From: Azospira oryzae
GTDB taxonomy: Bacteria > Pseudomonadota > Gammaproteobacteria > Burkholderiales > Rhodocyclaceae
DNA: 64,000 nt
Reading direction: 5' to 3'
Assembly (NCBI RefSeq): GCF_004217225.1
Contig: NZ_SHKM01000002.1
Location: 1-64,000, forward strand
Shown here: piece after piece, positions 8,106 to 18,114 of the stretch
Position numbering within the stretch: the stretch's first letter is position 1
Layout: every line of letters begins with the position of its first letter
Program-made: the position numbers and the translations under genes
Notes under the pieces: generated by a model
Told to the model about the DNA's origin: nothing
Databases searched by the model: none
Seen by the model: only the letters and a program-made list of their open reading frames with translations

Positions 8106-9818
8106 ATGCGTACCTCCCAATTTTTCATTTCCACCCTCAAGGAAGCCCCCTCCGACGCGGAAGTGATCAGCCACAAGCTGATGCTTCGTGCCGGCCTCAT
8201 CAAGCGCCTGGCAGGCGGCATTTATACCTGGATGCCCCTGGGCCTGAAGGTACTGCGCAAGGTGGAAAAGGTGGTGCGTGAAGAAATGGATCGCGCCGGC
8301 GCCATTGAACTGCTGATGCCGGCCGTGGTACCCGCCGAGTTGTGGCAGGAAACCGGCCGCTGGGAAAAGTACGGACCGGAACTGCTGCGCTTCAAGGACC
8401 GTCACCAGCGGGACTTCGTCATCGGCCCCACCCACGAGGAAGTGATCACCGACGTGGTGCGCAAGGAAATCAAGAGCTACCGCCAGCTGCCCGTCCATTT
8501 CTATCAGGTGCAGAGCAAGTTCCGCGACGAGATCCGCCCCCGTTTCGGCGTCATGCGCGGCCGCGAATTCCTGATGAAGGACGGCTACTCCTTCCACACC
8601 TCCTTCGCCGACCTGGAGCGGGAATACAAGCACATGTACGACACCTACTGTCGTATCTTCACCCGCCTGGGCCTGCAGTTCCGCGCCGTGGCCGCGGACA
8701 CCGGCTCCATCGGCGGCACCGGCTCCCATGAATTCCATGTGCTGGCCGACTCCGGCGAAGACGCCATCGCCTTCTGCCCGGACTCCGACTACGCCGCCAA
8801 CGTGGAACTGGCCGAAGCCCTGGCCCCTGCCGCTGCCCGCGCTGCGGCCAGCCAAGCCATGACCAAGGTCGCCACCCCGGGCAAGACCCAGTGCGCCGAT
8901 GTGGCCGCCTTCCTTGGCGCCAGCGCTGAGCAGACGGTCAAGGCCGTGGCAGTGATGCGCACCGAAGGTGGCTTTGCCCTGCTGCTGCTGCGCGGCGACC
9001 ATGAATTGAACGAGATCAAGGCCGAAAAGATCATCGGCGAATTCCGCTTCGCCAAGGACGACGAAATCGTCGCCGCCCTCGGCTGCAAGCCCGGCTACAT
9101 CGGCCCGGTGGGCATCAAGGCGGACATCCCCGTGATTGCCGACCGCACGGTGGCGGCCATGGCGGATTTCATCTGTGGCGCCAACGAGGCCGAGCATCAC
9201 CTCACCGGCGTCAATTTCGGCCGCGACCTGCCCGAACCTGGCCAGGTGGCGGACATTCGCAACGTCGTAGAAGGCGACCCCTCCCCGGATGGCAAGGGCC
9301 AGCTGGGCCTGTGCCGCGGCATCGAAGTGGGCCACATCTTCCAGTTGCGCACCCGTTACTCCGAAGCCCTCAACTGCAAGTACCTGGACGAAAACGGCAA
9401 GGAACAGATCATGGAGATGGGCTGCTACGGCATCGGCGTCTCCCGCATCGTCGGCGCCGCCATCGAGCAGGGCAACGACGACAAGGGCATCGTCTTCCCC
9501 GCCGCCATCGCCCCCTTCGAAGTGGCCATCGTGCCCATGGGCTACCACAAGAGCGAGGCCGTCAAGGCGGCTGCCGACCAGCTCCTGGCCGACCTCAAGG
9601 CAGCCGGCATCGACGTGCTGCTGGACGACCGCAACGAGCGCCCCGGCTCCATGTTTGCCGACATGGAACTGATCGGCATCCCCCACCGCATCGTCGTGGG
9701 CGAACGGGGCCTGGCCGAAGGCAAGCTGGAGTACAAGGGCCGCCGCGATGCGGAAGCCCAGATGGTGGACGCCGCCGGCATCGTTGCCCTGCTGCAAGGG
9801 AAGCTGTGCGCCGCCTAA
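8106..9818 (+). CDS. proS: Prolyl-tRNA synthetase
   Basis: 570 aa class II synthetase of the bacterial type with an inserted editing domain. N-terminal [19 protein letters not shown], motif 2 region [18 protein letters not shown], editing (YbaK-like) insertion at about 225-400, and C-terminal anticodon domain starting near FEVAIVPMG. Cytoplasmic, charges tRNA-Pro and clears mischarged Ala-tRNA-Pro. The last 13 bases overlap the start of the transglycosylase gene. Confidence 0.97.
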   Translation: MRTSQFFISTLKEAPSDAEVISHKLMLRAGLIKRLAGGIYTWMPLGLKVLRKVEKVVREEMDRAGAIELLMPAVVPAELWQETGRWEKYGPELLRFKDRHQRDFVIGPTHEEVITDVVRKEIKSYRQLPVHFYQVQSKFRDEIRPRFGVMRGREFLMKDGYSFHTSFADLEREYKHMYDTYCRIFTRLGLQFRAVAADTGSIGGTGSHEFHVLADSGEDAIAFCPDSDYAANVELAEALAPAAARAAASQAMTKVATPGKTQCADVAAFLGASAEQTVKAVAVMRTEGGFALLLLRGDHELNEIKAEKIIGEFRFAKDDEIVAALGCKPGYIGPVGIKADIPVIADRTVAAMADFICGANEAEHHLTGVNFGRDLPEPGQVADIRNVVEGDPSPDGKGQLGLCRGIEVGHIFQLRTRYSEALNCKYLDENGKEQIMEMGCYGIGVSRIVGAAIEQGNDDKGIVFPAAIAPFEVAIVPMGYHKSEAVKAAADQLLADLKAAGIDVLLDDRNERPGSMFADMELIGIPHRIVVGERGLAEGKLEYKGRRDAEAQMVDAAGIVALLQGKLCAA

Positions 9819-10414
9819 AGGCACTGCTGCTGTCCGGCTGCCTGTGCCTGCCCCTGGCGGCGCAGGCAGGGGCTCAGAAGTATGAGCCCCTGTCGGCCAG
9901 CGTCCAGGCTGCCTTGTCCAAGTCGGTCGCCGACCAGAAGCCGCCCCAGAGTTCGTTCAAAGACCCGATTGCGGCGGCCAACTGGCTGACGGAAATGTCC
10001 CACCGGCTGGAAAAGCGCATCCCCAACCAGGAAAGCCGCCTCGAGCTCCTGCGCTCGGTGCACTACGAAGCCACCCGGGCCGGGCTCGACCCCCAGCTGG
10101 TGCTGGGCCTGATCCAGGTGGAGAGCGGCTTCAAGAAATATGCCGTCTCTTCAGCCGGCGCCCGGGGGCTGATGCAGGTGATGCCCTTCTGGGTCAAGCT
10201 GATCGGCGATCCCAGCCACAACCTCTTCAACCTCCGCACCAATCTTCGTTATGGCTGCACCATCCTGCGCCATTACCTGGACATCGAGCGGGGCGACCTG
10301 TACCGGGCCCTGGGCCGCTACAACGGCAGCCTGGGCCAGCCCGAGTACCCCAACCTGGTGAAGGGCGCCTGGCATGGGCGCTGGCTCTACAACGAGCAGG
10401 TGGCCCTGCATTAG
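9806..10414 (+). CDS. Soluble lytic transglycosylase, SLT family
   Basis: 202 aa from the GTG at 9806, with AAGGGA 5 bases upstream, overlapping the proS stop. It begins with a signal peptide ([18 protein letters not shown]). The SLT domain covers about 80-195: catalytic Glu106 in LIQVESGF, then the [10 protein letters not shown] and GRYNGSLG segments typical of family 1. It cleaves glycan strands in the periplasm to 1,6-anhydro products. The overlap implies translational coupling to proS. A start further upstream would lie wholly inside proS and lose the signal peptide position. Confidence 0.88.
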   Translation: MRRLKALLLSGCLCLPLAAQAGAQKYEPLSASVQAALSKSVADQKPPQSSFKDPIAAANWLTEMSHRLEKRIPNQESRLELLRSVHYEATRAGLDPQLVLGLIQVESGFKKYAVSSAGARGLMQVMPFWVKLIGDPSHNLFNLRTNLRYGCTILRHYLDIERGDLYRALGRYNGSLGQPEYPNLVKGAWHGRWLYNEQVALH

Positions 10415-10732
10415 GGCGCACCAACGGCAATTGAGAAGAGAACCACGTATCTGATTTGCCGTCTCCGAGAGGGCGAACCGCCCTCTCCGAAGGGAATGGG
10501 TTCGCGCTGCTGGCGGCCATAAATAGCATTAGCCCAGAAGGCTGCAGGGACGGGCATGCCAGCTGTTCCATGCCGGAGAAGGCCGCCCTTACTGCCTCTC
10601 AGCCATGGTAACTTTCACCCCGCAACAGGAGCGGATTGGCGGCAAACACCCAGGGCCGGTCAAGCAGGCAATTCCAATAAAAAAAAGCCCCGGCACACGG
10701 GGCTTTTTTATTGCCGCAAGGGATGCGAAAGA
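10415..10732. other. Intergenic region between convergent transglycosylase and ffh genes
   Basis: A 318-base gap. It holds a perfect 9-bp hairpin GAGAGGGCG/CGCCCTCTC (10467-10487, 3-base loop, no T tract), possibly the end of the proS-slt transcript, and the ffh terminator at 10681-10709. No convincing reading frame or RNA gene was seen in the rest. Confidence 0.6.
10681..10709. terminator. Bidirectional Rho-independent terminator (ffh side)
   Basis: AGCCCCG (10686-10692) pairs with CGGGGCT (10698-10704), flanked by A on the left and T on the right, so it can stop leftward ffh transcripts and rightward read-through. Confidence 0.88.
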
Positions 10733-12088
10733 TCAGCGCATGCCCGGCATCATGCCCTTCATGCCCCGCATCAGCTTGGACAGGCCGCCCTTGGCGAAGG
10801 ACTTCATCATCTTCTGGGTCTGCTCGAACTGATTGAGGAGGCGATTGACTTCCTGCACCTGCACCCCGGCACCGGTCGCGATGCGGCGCTTGCGGCTGGC
10901 CTTGATCAGCTCCGGCTTGGCCCGCTCCGCCGGCGTCATGGAATTGATGATGCCCTCAATGCGGCGCACCGCCTTGTCTTCCGCACCGCCCTGCAGCTGG
11001 CCGGCGGCCTGGGCGAACTGGGCCGGCAGCTTGTCCATCAGGGCCGCCATGCCCCCCATGTTGCGCATCTGGGCGATCTGGTCCTTGAAATCGTTGAGAT
11101 CGAAGCCCTTGCCCGACTTGAGCTTCTTGGCCATGGCCAGGGCCTTTTCCTCATCGACCCCCTTGCGCGCCTCTTCCACCAGGGAAAGGATGTCGCCCAT
11201 GCCCAGCACCCGGGACGCCATGCGCTCGGGGTGGAAGGCCTCCAGGCCGCTCAGCTTCTCGCCGACGCCGACGAACTTGACCGGTTTGCCGGTCACATGG
11301 CGCACAGAGAGGGCGGCACCGCCCCGGGCGTCACCGTCCAGCTTGGTCAGCACCACACCGGTCAGGGGCAGGGCCTCATTGAAGGAGCGGGCGGTATTGA
11401 CCGCATCCTGGCCCAGCATGGCGTCGACCACGAACAGGGTTTCCACCGGCTTGATCGCCGCATGCAGCTGCTTGATCTCGGCCATCATGGCTTCGTCGAT
11501 GGCCAAGCGGCCGGCCGTATCGACCAGCAACACGTCGTGGTAATGCTTGCGGGCCCAGTCGATGGCGGCCAGAGCGATGGCTTCCGGCTTTTCCTCGGTG
11601 CTGGAGGGGAAGAAATCGACGCCGGCCTGGGCCGCCACCGTTTTCAACTGCTCGATGGCGGCAGGGCGGTAGACGTCGCAGGAAACCACCAGCACCTTTT
11701 TCTTCTGGGTTTCCTTGAGCAGTTTGGCCAGCTTGCCCACCGTCGTGGTCTTGCCGGCACCTTGCAGGCCGGCCATGAGGATGACGGCGGGCGGCTGGGT
11801 CGCCAGATTGAGGGCGGAATTGGCACCGCCCATCAACTGGGTCATTTCCTTGTGCACCACACCGATCAGGGCCTGGCCCGGGGTCAGGGAGCCAATGACT
11901 TCCTCGCCAAGGGCCTTCTCCTTCACGGCGGCAATGAAGTCCTTGATCACCGGCAGCGCCACGTCCGCCTCCAGCAAGGCGAGGCGGACCTCGCGCAGGG
12001 CGTCGGAAATATTGGATTCCGTCAGACGGGCTTCACCCCGGAGGGTCTTCATGACACCGGCGAGGCGTTGAGTCAGATTATCGAGCAT
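10733..12088 (-). CDS. ffh: Signal recognition particle protein Ffh
   Basis: 451 aa SRP54-type GTPase that binds signal sequences on the ribosome and delivers them with FtsY to the membrane. N domain at 1-90, G domain with P-loop GLQGAGKTTT (107-116), DTAGR and TKLDGDARGG, and a methionine-rich M domain after about 300 ending in GMKGMMPGMR, which binds signal peptides and 4.5S RNA. The 4.5S gene is not in this window. Divergent from the CcsA-like gene, as in many proteobacteria. Confidence 0.97.
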   Translation of the reverse strand: MLDNLTQRLAGVMKTLRGEARLTESNISDALREVRLALLEADVALPVIKDFIAAVKEKALGEEVIGSLTPGQALIGVVHKEMTQLMGGANSALNLATQPPAVILMAGLQGAGKTTTVGKLAKLLKETQKKKVLVVSCDVYRPAAIEQLKTVAAQAGVDFFPSSTEEKPEAIALAAIDWARKHYHDVLLVDTAGRLAIDEAMMAEIKQLHAAIKPVETLFVVDAMLGQDAVNTARSFNEALPLTGVVLTKLDGDARGGAALSVRHVTGKPVKFVGVGEKLSGLEAFHPERMASRVLGMGDILSLVEEARKGVDEEKALAMAKKLKSGKGFDLNDFKDQIAQMRNMGGMAALMDKLPAQFAQAAGQLQGGAEDKAVRRIEGIINSMTPAERAKPELIKASRKRRIATGAGVQVQEVNRLLNQFEQTQKMMKSFAKGGLSKLMRGMKGMMPGMR

Positions 12089-12133
12089 GGGCAGGAGGTG
12101 AGCTTAAGAGGTTGCTTGGTGTAAACTGCGGAA

Positions 12134-12973
12134 ATGCCGTCCATTTTACTGCACTTCCTGCCCCACTACCTGGCCAGCGCCCTTTATGCCCTGCTGGGTT
12201 TCCATTTCTGGCGCACCCGCTGGGCGGAAACTGACAAGCCCATGGTCACGGCGCCGATGCAACCCTGGGAGCGCTGGGCCATTCTCGGCACCATGCTGAT
12301 CCAGGGCATCGGCCTTTACGACGGCCTCTTCGGCACAGGAGAAATGCGCTTCTCCTTCAGCTTCGCCCTCTCCCTGATGTTGTGGCTGGCCGTCTTCATC
12401 TACTGGATGGAAAGCTTCAAGGCCCGCATGGAAGGCCTGCAGCCCATGGTGTTGCCGCTGGCCGCCGCCTGCGCCATCCTGCCGCCCCTCTTCCCCTCGG
12501 CCCACGTCCTGCCCCATGCCGATTCGGTCGGTTTCAAGCTGCATTTCATGGCAGCCATGCTGGCTTACAGCCTGTTCACCCTGTCGGCCCTGCACGCAGT
12601 CTTCATGGGGTTCGCCGAACGCAAGCTGCATCAGCGCTCCCTCACCAAGAGCCTGACCAGCCTGCCGCCTTTGATGACCATGGAAGCCCTGCTGTTCCGC
12701 ATGATCATCGTCGGCTTCATCCTGCTGACTGCCGCCCTCGGTTCCGGCGTGCTGTTCTCCGAAGCCCTCTTCGGCAAGGCCATGGCACTGGACCACAAGA
12801 CGGTCTTCGCCTTCATCTCCTGGGGAATTTTCGCCGCCCTCCTTGCCGGCCGCCATGCCTATGGCTGGCGTGGCCGCACGGCCCTGCGCTGGACCATGGC
12901 CGGCTTCCTGGTGCTCCTGATGGCCTATGTCGGCAGCCGCTTCGTGGTGGAAGTACTGCTGAACCGCCTCTGA
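12134..12973 (+). CDS. CcsA/YpjD-like inner membrane protein
   Basis: 279 aa with about eight predicted transmembrane segments, in the cytochrome c assembly (CcsA/HemX) superfamily and closest to the YpjD group usually divergent from ffh. I do not see the tryptophan-rich heme-handling motif of true CcsA/CcmC, so a role in cytochrome c maturation is only a family-level guess. Conserved histidines occur in the loops, for example in LHFMAAMLAYSLF and GRHAYGWRG. Confidence 0.8.
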   Translation: MPSILLHFLPHYLASALYALLGFHFWRTRWAETDKPMVTAPMQPWERWAILGTMLIQGIGLYDGLFGTGEMRFSFSFALSLMLWLAVFIYWMESFKARMEGLQPMVLPLAAACAILPPLFPSAHVLPHADSVGFKLHFMAAMLAYSLFTLSALHAVFMGFAERKLHQRSLTKSLTSLPPLMTMEALLFRMIIVGFILLTAALGSGVLFSEALFGKAMALDHKTVFAFISWGIFAALLAGRHAYGWRGRTALRWTMAGFLVLLMAYVGSRFVVEVLLNRL

Positions 12974-13248
12974 CGCAGCTGCAATGGCCGGGCACTGCCT
13001 CGGCCGGCGAGGCATCGCCCCCTCCTCAGCTAGGCGCCCCCTTGGGGGTACTGGCAGGCGATGGGCGCATACCGGCAACCAAGCAATTGCGTTGCCGAGT
13101 GTAAAAGTGCGAAAACACTTCGACTTTGCCATCCAAGCAACTGATCCGTCACAACTTTACAAAAAGACCCGCGGCGGGCATCATCAGCCCGATAACGACG
13201 GCATAGCTACCGCCCCACTTCAGTCCAACCCACGCAGATGCAGGAGTC

Positions 13249-14967
13249 ATGGCAGCTACTTTTCAGGTTCCCCTAAGTGGTCTTGCGCGCGCCATGGTCC
13301 AGGCTGGACGCCTCAAAGAGGCCGAAGCCGAAGCCTTCATGGCCCAAGCCAGCGAAAAGGGCACGACATTCATTGAGCAGGTGATCGCCGGCAAGCGGGC
13401 CAGCGCCAAGGAAATAGCCGTATTCGCAGGAGAAACGTTCGGCTACCCGGTCCTTGATCTGAGCGCTTTCGATGAAGCCAACATTCCGGCCAGCGCCATT
13501 GACCGGAAGCTCATCGCCACCCACCGCGTCATACCGCTGAACAAGCGCGGCAACCGGCTCTCGGTAGCGATAGCTGACCCAACAAATTTGCGGGCCTTGG
13601 ACGAAATTCGCTTCCAGACAGGCTTGGCAGTGGACTCCGTCGTTGTCGAAGAGCCCAAACTGGCACCGCTGGTCGTCAAATATTCGGAATCGGCAGAAGA
13701 AAACCTCAAGAATCTCACCAATGAGGACTTGAACCTCGAATTTGCGGAAGAAGAAGATCAGGCCAAGGCCGATGAAGCCGTATCCCTGGATGTGGATGAC
13801 GCACCGGTCGTCAAGTTCATTCAGAAAATACTGCTGGATGCGATCAACGATGGCGCTTCCGACATCCACTTCGAGCCGTATGAAAAGTTTTACCGCATCC
13901 GCTATCGCATCGACGGCGAGTTGCGGGAGGTTGCCAATCCGCCCCTGGCAATCAAGGAAAAGGTCGCTTCCCGCATCAAGGTCATTTCCCGGATGGACAT
14001 TTCCGAGAAGCGGGTCCCGCAAGACGGCCGGATGAAGCTGGTCCTTTCCAAAACCAGAGCCATCGACTTCCGGGTCAGCACGCTACCAACGCTGCATGGC
14101 GAAAAGATCGTCATGCGTATTCTGGATCCGTCCTCCGCCACGCTGGGCATCGAAGCGCTGGGCTACGAGCCGGAACAGAAGGAAGCCCTGCTCAACGCCA
14201 TCCACCGTCCTTATGGCATGGTTCTGGTAACCGGCCCGACCGGTTCCGGCAAAACCGTATCCTTGTACACCTGCCTCAACATCCTGAACAAGCCTGGCAT
14301 CAACATCTCCACCGCGGAAGACCCGGCAGAAATCAACCTGGCCGGCATCAACCAGGTAAACGTCAATGACAAGGCGGGCCTGACCTTTTCCGCCGCCCTC
14401 AAGTCCTTCCTGCGGCAGGATCCGGACATCATCATGGTGGGTGAAATCCGCGATCTGGACACAGCCGAAATCGCAATCAAGGCGGCCCAGACCGGCCACA
14501 TGGTGCTATCCACCCTGCACACCAACGATGCCCCGACGACACTGGAGCGCCTGAAGAACATGGGCGTCCCCACTTTCAACATTGCCTCGTCCGTCATCCT
14601 GATCACCGCCCAGCGGCTGGCCCGCCGTCTGTGCAACTGCAAGGTCCCGCTCCATGTCCCCACCGAAACCCTTCTGAATGCTGGCTTTACCGAAGCAGAA
14701 CTGGATGGCAGCTGGACACTCTATGGCCCCAACCCGGAAGGATGCGAGCGCTGCAAGGGAGGCGGTTTCAAGGGCCGGGTAGGCATCTACCAGGTGATGC
14801 CGGTTTCCGAGGAAATTCAGCGCATCATCATGGCCAATGGCAACTCCATGGATATTGCTGCCCAGGCCAAAAAGGAAGGGGTCAAGGACTTGCGTCAGTC
14901 CGGCCTGTTGAAAGTTAAGCAGGGAGTCACCTCCCTGGACGAAGTGCTGTCTACGACAAACGCCTGA
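13249..14967 (+). CDS. pilB: Type IV pilus assembly ATPase PilB
   Basis: 572 aa hexameric ATPase that drives pilus extension. N1/N2 region 1-160, then the GspE-type motor with Walker A GPTGSGKT (329-336, K335), Asp box near DPAEIN, Walker B DPDIIMVGEIRD, and His box (HMVLSTLHTND). A zinc tetracysteine is spread over RRLCNCK and CERCKGGG. The N-terminus lacks the RLG...Q repeats that bind c-di-GMP in MshE. AGGAG precedes the ATG at 13249. First gene of pilB-pilC-pilD; pilA is not here. The 275 bases upstream hold no clear promoter I could identify. Confidence 0.96.
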   Translation: MAATFQVPLSGLARAMVQAGRLKEAEAEAFMAQASEKGTTFIEQVIAGKRASAKEIAVFAGETFGYPVLDLSAFDEANIPASAIDRKLIATHRVIPLNKRGNRLSVAIADPTNLRALDEIRFQTGLAVDSVVVEEPKLAPLVVKYSESAEENLKNLTNEDLNLEFAEEEDQAKADEAVSLDVDDAPVVKFIQKILLDAINDGASDIHFEPYEKFYRIRYRIDGELREVANPPLAIKEKVASRIKVISRMDISEKRVPQDGRMKLVLSKTRAIDFRVSTLPTLHGEKIVMRILDPSSATLGIEALGYEPEQKEALLNAIHRPYGMVLVTGPTGSGKTVSLYTCLNILNKPGINISTAEDPAEINLAGINQVNVNDKAGLTFSAALKSFLRQDPDIIMVGEIRDLDTAEIAIKAAQTGHMVLSTLHTNDAPTTLERLKNMGVPTFNIASSVILITAQRLARRLCNCKVPLHVPTETLLNAGFTEAELDGSWTLYGPNPEGCERCKGGGFKGRVGIYQVMPVSEEIQRIIMANGNSMDIAAQAKKEGVKDLRQSGLLKVKQGVTSLDEVLSTTNA

Positions 14968-14991
14968 TAACCATTCAGAAAGAGGCCCCCC

Positions 14992-16236
14992 ATGGCCACT
15001 GCCGGCAAAAACACACAAAACACCAAGCGTGCCGACCCAAGCATCAAGGAGTTCGTCTTTGTTTGGGAAGGCAAGGACAAGACCGGGAAAATCATCCGGG
15101 GGGAATTGCGTGCCACCAGCGAAACGGTGGTCCAGGCAACCCTGCGGCGCCAAGGCGTGCTGGTTACCAAGGTATCCAAGCAGCGTTTCAAGAGTGGCGG
15201 CAAGATCACCGACAAGGACATCACCCTGTTCACCCGGCAGTTGGCCACCATGATGAAATCTGGGGTGCCGCTACTCCAGGCCTTCGACATCGTTGGCAAA
15301 GGCCACTCAAACCCCGCTGTCGGGAAACTGCTCCTGGATATCAAGGCTGATGTCGAAACGGGTAGCGCTCTGAACCAAGCTTTCCGCAAGTACCCACTTT
15401 ACTTCGACAGCCTATTCTGCAACTTGATCGGCGCCGGCGAGCAGGCCGGCATCCTCGATACACTCCTTGATCGACTCGCCATCTACAAGGAAAAAATCCT
15501 AGCCGTCAAAAGCAAGATCAAGTCAGCCCTGTTCTATCCAATTGCCGTCATTGTCGTAGCTTTTTGCATTACGGCTGTGATCATGATTTTTGTAATTCCT
15601 GCGTTCAAAGAGGTTTTCAAATCGTTTGGTGCGGACCTTCCTGCCCCGACACTGGTCGTAATAGCGATTTCTGACTTCTTCGTTGCCTATTGGTATTTGA
15701 TCTTCGGCATATTGGGAGGGGGTATCTATTCCTTCCTGGAGTCGTGGAAGCGCTCCGAGGCCGTTCAGATTGCCATGGACAAGGCATTGCTGAGGATGCC
15801 GATTTTCGGCCCCCTCATACGGAAATCGGTTATCGCCAGATGGACGAGAACCCTGGCAACCATGTTTGCCGCCGGCGTTCCTCTGGTTGAGGCATTGGAC
15901 TCAGTGGGCGGAGCCTCAGGCAACCACGTTTACAAAATGGCAACGCGTCAGATCCAAAGCGAAGTCAGTACCGGCACCAGCCTGACCAACTCAATGCAGA
16001 ATGTGAACCTGTTCCCCAACATGGTGATCCAGATGGTTGCCATCGGTGAGGAATCTGGAGCCCTCGACTCAATGCTGTCCAAGGTTGCGGACTTCTTTGA
16101 AGCGGAAGTGGACGATTCTGTTGCGGCCCTCTCCAGCCTGATGGAGCCAATCATCATGGTCATTTTGGGGGTTCTCATCGGCGGCATGGTGGTGGCGATG
16201 TACCTGCCGATCTTCAAAATGGGCTCCGTGGTCTAA
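14992..16236 (+). CDS. pilC: Type IV pilus inner membrane platform protein PilC
   Basis: 414 aa polytopic protein that couples PilB rotation to pilin insertion. Two GspF domains at about 75-200 and 280-400, each with the FTRQLATMMKSGVPLLQAF / RTLATMFAAGVPLVEALD signature, and transmembrane segments near 180-200, 230-250 and 385-410. Located 24 bases after pilB and 2 bases before pilD. Confidence 0.96.
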   Translation: MATAGKNTQNTKRADPSIKEFVFVWEGKDKTGKIIRGELRATSETVVQATLRRQGVLVTKVSKQRFKSGGKITDKDITLFTRQLATMMKSGVPLLQAFDIVGKGHSNPAVGKLLLDIKADVETGSALNQAFRKYPLYFDSLFCNLIGAGEQAGILDTLLDRLAIYKEKILAVKSKIKSALFYPIAVIVVAFCITAVIMIFVIPAFKEVFKSFGADLPAPTLVVIAISDFFVAYWYLIFGILGGGIYSFLESWKRSEAVQIAMDKALLRMPIFGPLIRKSVIARWTRTLATMFAAGVPLVEALDSVGGASGNHVYKMATRQIQSEVSTGTSLTNSMQNVNLFPNMVIQMVAIGEESGALDSMLSKVADFFEAEVDDSVAALSSLMEPIIMVILGVLIGGMVVAMYLPIFKMGSVV

Positions 16237-16238
16237 GT

Positions 16239-17093
16239 ATGGAATTTTTACTACTGGAAAGTCCCGCCCTTGCCTCTGCTGTGGCCGGAATCCTGGGCCT
16301 CCTGGTCGGCAGCTTCCTCAACGTCGTCATCCACCGCCTGCCACGGATGATGGAGCGGGACTGGCACCTGCAGTGCGCCGAACTGCGGGGGGAAACGGCT
16401 CCGGAAAAGGAACGGCTGAGCCTCGCCGCCCCGGCCTCCCGCTGCCCCCATTGCGGCCACGCCATCCGGGCCTGGGAGAACATCCCGGTCCTCAGCTTCC
16501 TGCTCCTCAAAGGCCGCTGTTCCGGTTGCCAGGCCCCGATTTCCCTGCGCTACCCGTTGGTGGAGGCCTTCACGGGCCTGCTCTCCGCCTTCACGGTATG
16601 GCACTTCGGCCCGACCCTGGCAGCAGCTGCCGCCCTGTTGCTGCTGTGGGCCATGGTGGCCCTGACCGGCATCGACTTCGACACCCAGCTGCTGCCGGAC
16701 TCCATCACCCTGCCCCTGGTCTGGCTCGGCCTGCTGTTCAACATCTCCGGCACCTTCACCGACATCAGCTCCGCCGTCATCGGCGCCATGGTCGGCTACC
16801 TGTCCCTGTGGAGCGTCTACTGGCTGTTCAAGCTGGCCACCGGCAAGGAAGGCATGGGCTACGGCGACTTCAAGCTGCTGGCGGCCATCGGCGCCTGGCT
16901 CGGCTGGCAGATGCTGCCCCTGACCATCCTGCTCTCCTCCCTGGTCGGTGCCGTCGTCGGCGTGGCCCTGATCGTGCTGGCCCGCAGGGGCCGCAACGTG
17001 CCCATTCCCTTCGGTCCCTATCTGGCTGCTGCAGGCTTGCTGGCCCTGTACTGGGGCCAGGAACTGACCCAGTCCTACCTGCGGCTGCTCTAG
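16239..17093 (+). CDS. pilD: Prepilin leader peptidase/N-methyltransferase PilD
   Basis: 284 aa membrane aspartyl protease that cleaves prepilins after glycine and methylates the new N-terminus. The cytoplasmic zinc-type motif C69-x-x-C72 ... C94-x-x-C97 is present. The aspartates of the active site lie in TGIDFDTQLLPD (144-154) and GYGDFK (D210), followed by several transmembrane helices. As the only such enzyme in the window, it probably also serves the MSHA prepilins at 46670-50051 (inference). Confidence 0.96.
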   Translation: MEFLLLESPALASAVAGILGLLVGSFLNVVIHRLPRMMERDWHLQCAELRGETAPEKERLSLAAPASRCPHCGHAIRAWENIPVLSFLLLKGRCSGCQAPISLRYPLVEAFTGLLSAFTVWHFGPTLAAAAALLLLWAMVALTGIDFDTQLLPDSITLPLVWLGLLFNISGTFTDISSAVIGAMVGYLSLWSVYWLFKLATGKEGMGYGDFKLLAAIGAWLGWQMLPLTILLSSLVGAVVGVALIVLARRGRNVPIPFGPYLAAAGLLALYWGQELTQSYLRLL

Positions 17094-17131
17094 CCGCTTG
17101 AATTCTCCGGGTTTCACCCCCATTTTCCCAG

Positions 17132-17158
17132 CCGGGGCCTGCATAAGGCCGGCCCCGG
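17132..17158. terminator. GC-rich hairpin after pilD
   Basis: CCGGGGCC (17132-17139) pairs with GGCCCCGG (17151-17158). There is no T tract, so it is a possible factor-assisted terminator of pilBCD. A TATAAT at 17165-17170 just after it may be the -10 element of the FmdB operon, but no matching -35 is evident. Confidence 0.4.
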
Positions 17159-17191
17159 TTCGGGTATAATTTCGCTTTTCCGGAGTTCCTC

Positions 17192-17464
17192 ATGCCGATT
17201 TACGAATACCGTTGCCCCGCCTGCGGCCATCAGCAGGACCACATGCAGAAGATGAGCGACGCCCCCCTGACCGCCTGCCCCCAGTGCGGCAAGGACGGCT
17301 ACGCCAAGCAGATTTCTGCCGCCGGCTTCCAGCTCAAGGGTTCCGGCTGGTACGCCACCGACTTCAAGGGCGGTAGCGGCGCCTCCCCGGCCAGCAGCAA
17401 AAAGGCCGACAACCCGCCGCCCTGCCAGGGCGGCGACGGAGCATGCGCGTGCGCGGGCAGCTGA
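17192..17464 (+). CDS. FmdB family zinc-ribbon protein
   Basis: 90 aa small protein beginning MPIYEYRCPACGHQ with a second CPQCGK, giving the CxxC...CxxC zinc ribbon of the FmdB/CxxC_CXXC_SSSS family, and a Ser/Pro/Cys-rich tail (CQGGDGACACAGS). Often annotated as a putative regulator, with no proven function. Its 3' end overlaps the DUF502 start by 22 bases, so translation is probably coupled. Confidence 0.88.
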   Translation: MPIYEYRCPACGHQQDHMQKMSDAPLTACPQCGKDGYAKQISAAGFQLKGSGWYATDFKGGSGASPASSKKADNPPPCQGGDGACACAGS

Positions 17465-18084
17465 TCAAACGCTATTTCATCACCGGGCTGCTGATCTGGG
17501 TGCCCCTGGCCATTACGGCCTGGGTGCTGAACCTGATCATCGGCACCATGGATCAGTCGCTGCGGCTGCTGCCGGAGGCGATCCATCCGCGCAACCTGTT
17601 CGGCTTCGACATTCCGGGGGCCGGCGCCATCCTCACCCTGCTGATCATCCTCGTCACCGGGGTGGCGGCGGCCAACTTCATCGGCGAAAAACTGGTGCGC
17701 TGGTGGGAAAAGCTGCTGGCCCGCATCCCGGTGGTCAATTCGGTCTATAACAGCGTCAAGCAGGTTTCCGACACCCTCTTCTCCCAGAGCGGCCAGGCTT
17801 TCCGCAAGGCCCTGCTGGTGCAATACCCGCGCCAGGGCTCCTGGACCATCGCCTTCCTCACCGGCCAGCCCGGCGGCGACGTGGTCAATCACCTGGTGGG
17901 CGACTACGTCAGCGTCTATGTGCCGACCACGCCCAACCCCACTTCCGGCTTTTTCCTGATGCTGCCGCGCAGCGACACCATCGAACTGGAAATGAGCGTG
18001 GACGAGGCCCTCAAGTACATCATTTCCATGGGCGTCGTCGCACCGCCGGCCCGGCACCTGCCGCCGCCCCAGCCCCATCACTGA
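17443..18084 (+). CDS. DUF502 family membrane protein
   Basis: 213 aa with two transmembrane segments, about 13-35 (ITGLLIWVPLAITAWVLNLI) and 62-82 (ILTLLIILVTGVAAANFIG), then a soluble domain containing IPVVNSVYNSVKQVSDTL. This is the DUF502 family usually found between fmdB and aspS in betaproteobacteria. Function unknown. The proline/histidine-rich tail (ARHLPPPQPHH) is low complexity. Confidence 0.85.
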   Translation: MRVRGQLIKRYFITGLLIWVPLAITAWVLNLIIGTMDQSLRLLPEAIHPRNLFGFDIPGAGAILTLLIILVTGVAAANFIGEKLVRWWEKLLARIPVVNSVYNSVKQVSDTLFSQSGQAFRKALLVQYPRQGSWTIAFLTGQPGGDVVNHLVGDYVSVYVPTTPNPTSGFFLMLPRSDTIELEMSVDEALKYIISMGVVAPPARHLPPPQPHH

Positions 18085-18114
18085 ACCACAAGAATCAACC
18101 CTTCTGGAATCACC

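Noticed and set aside
8073-9824. A long open frame antisense to proS.
   Set aside because: Same cause; proS is unambiguous on the plus strand.
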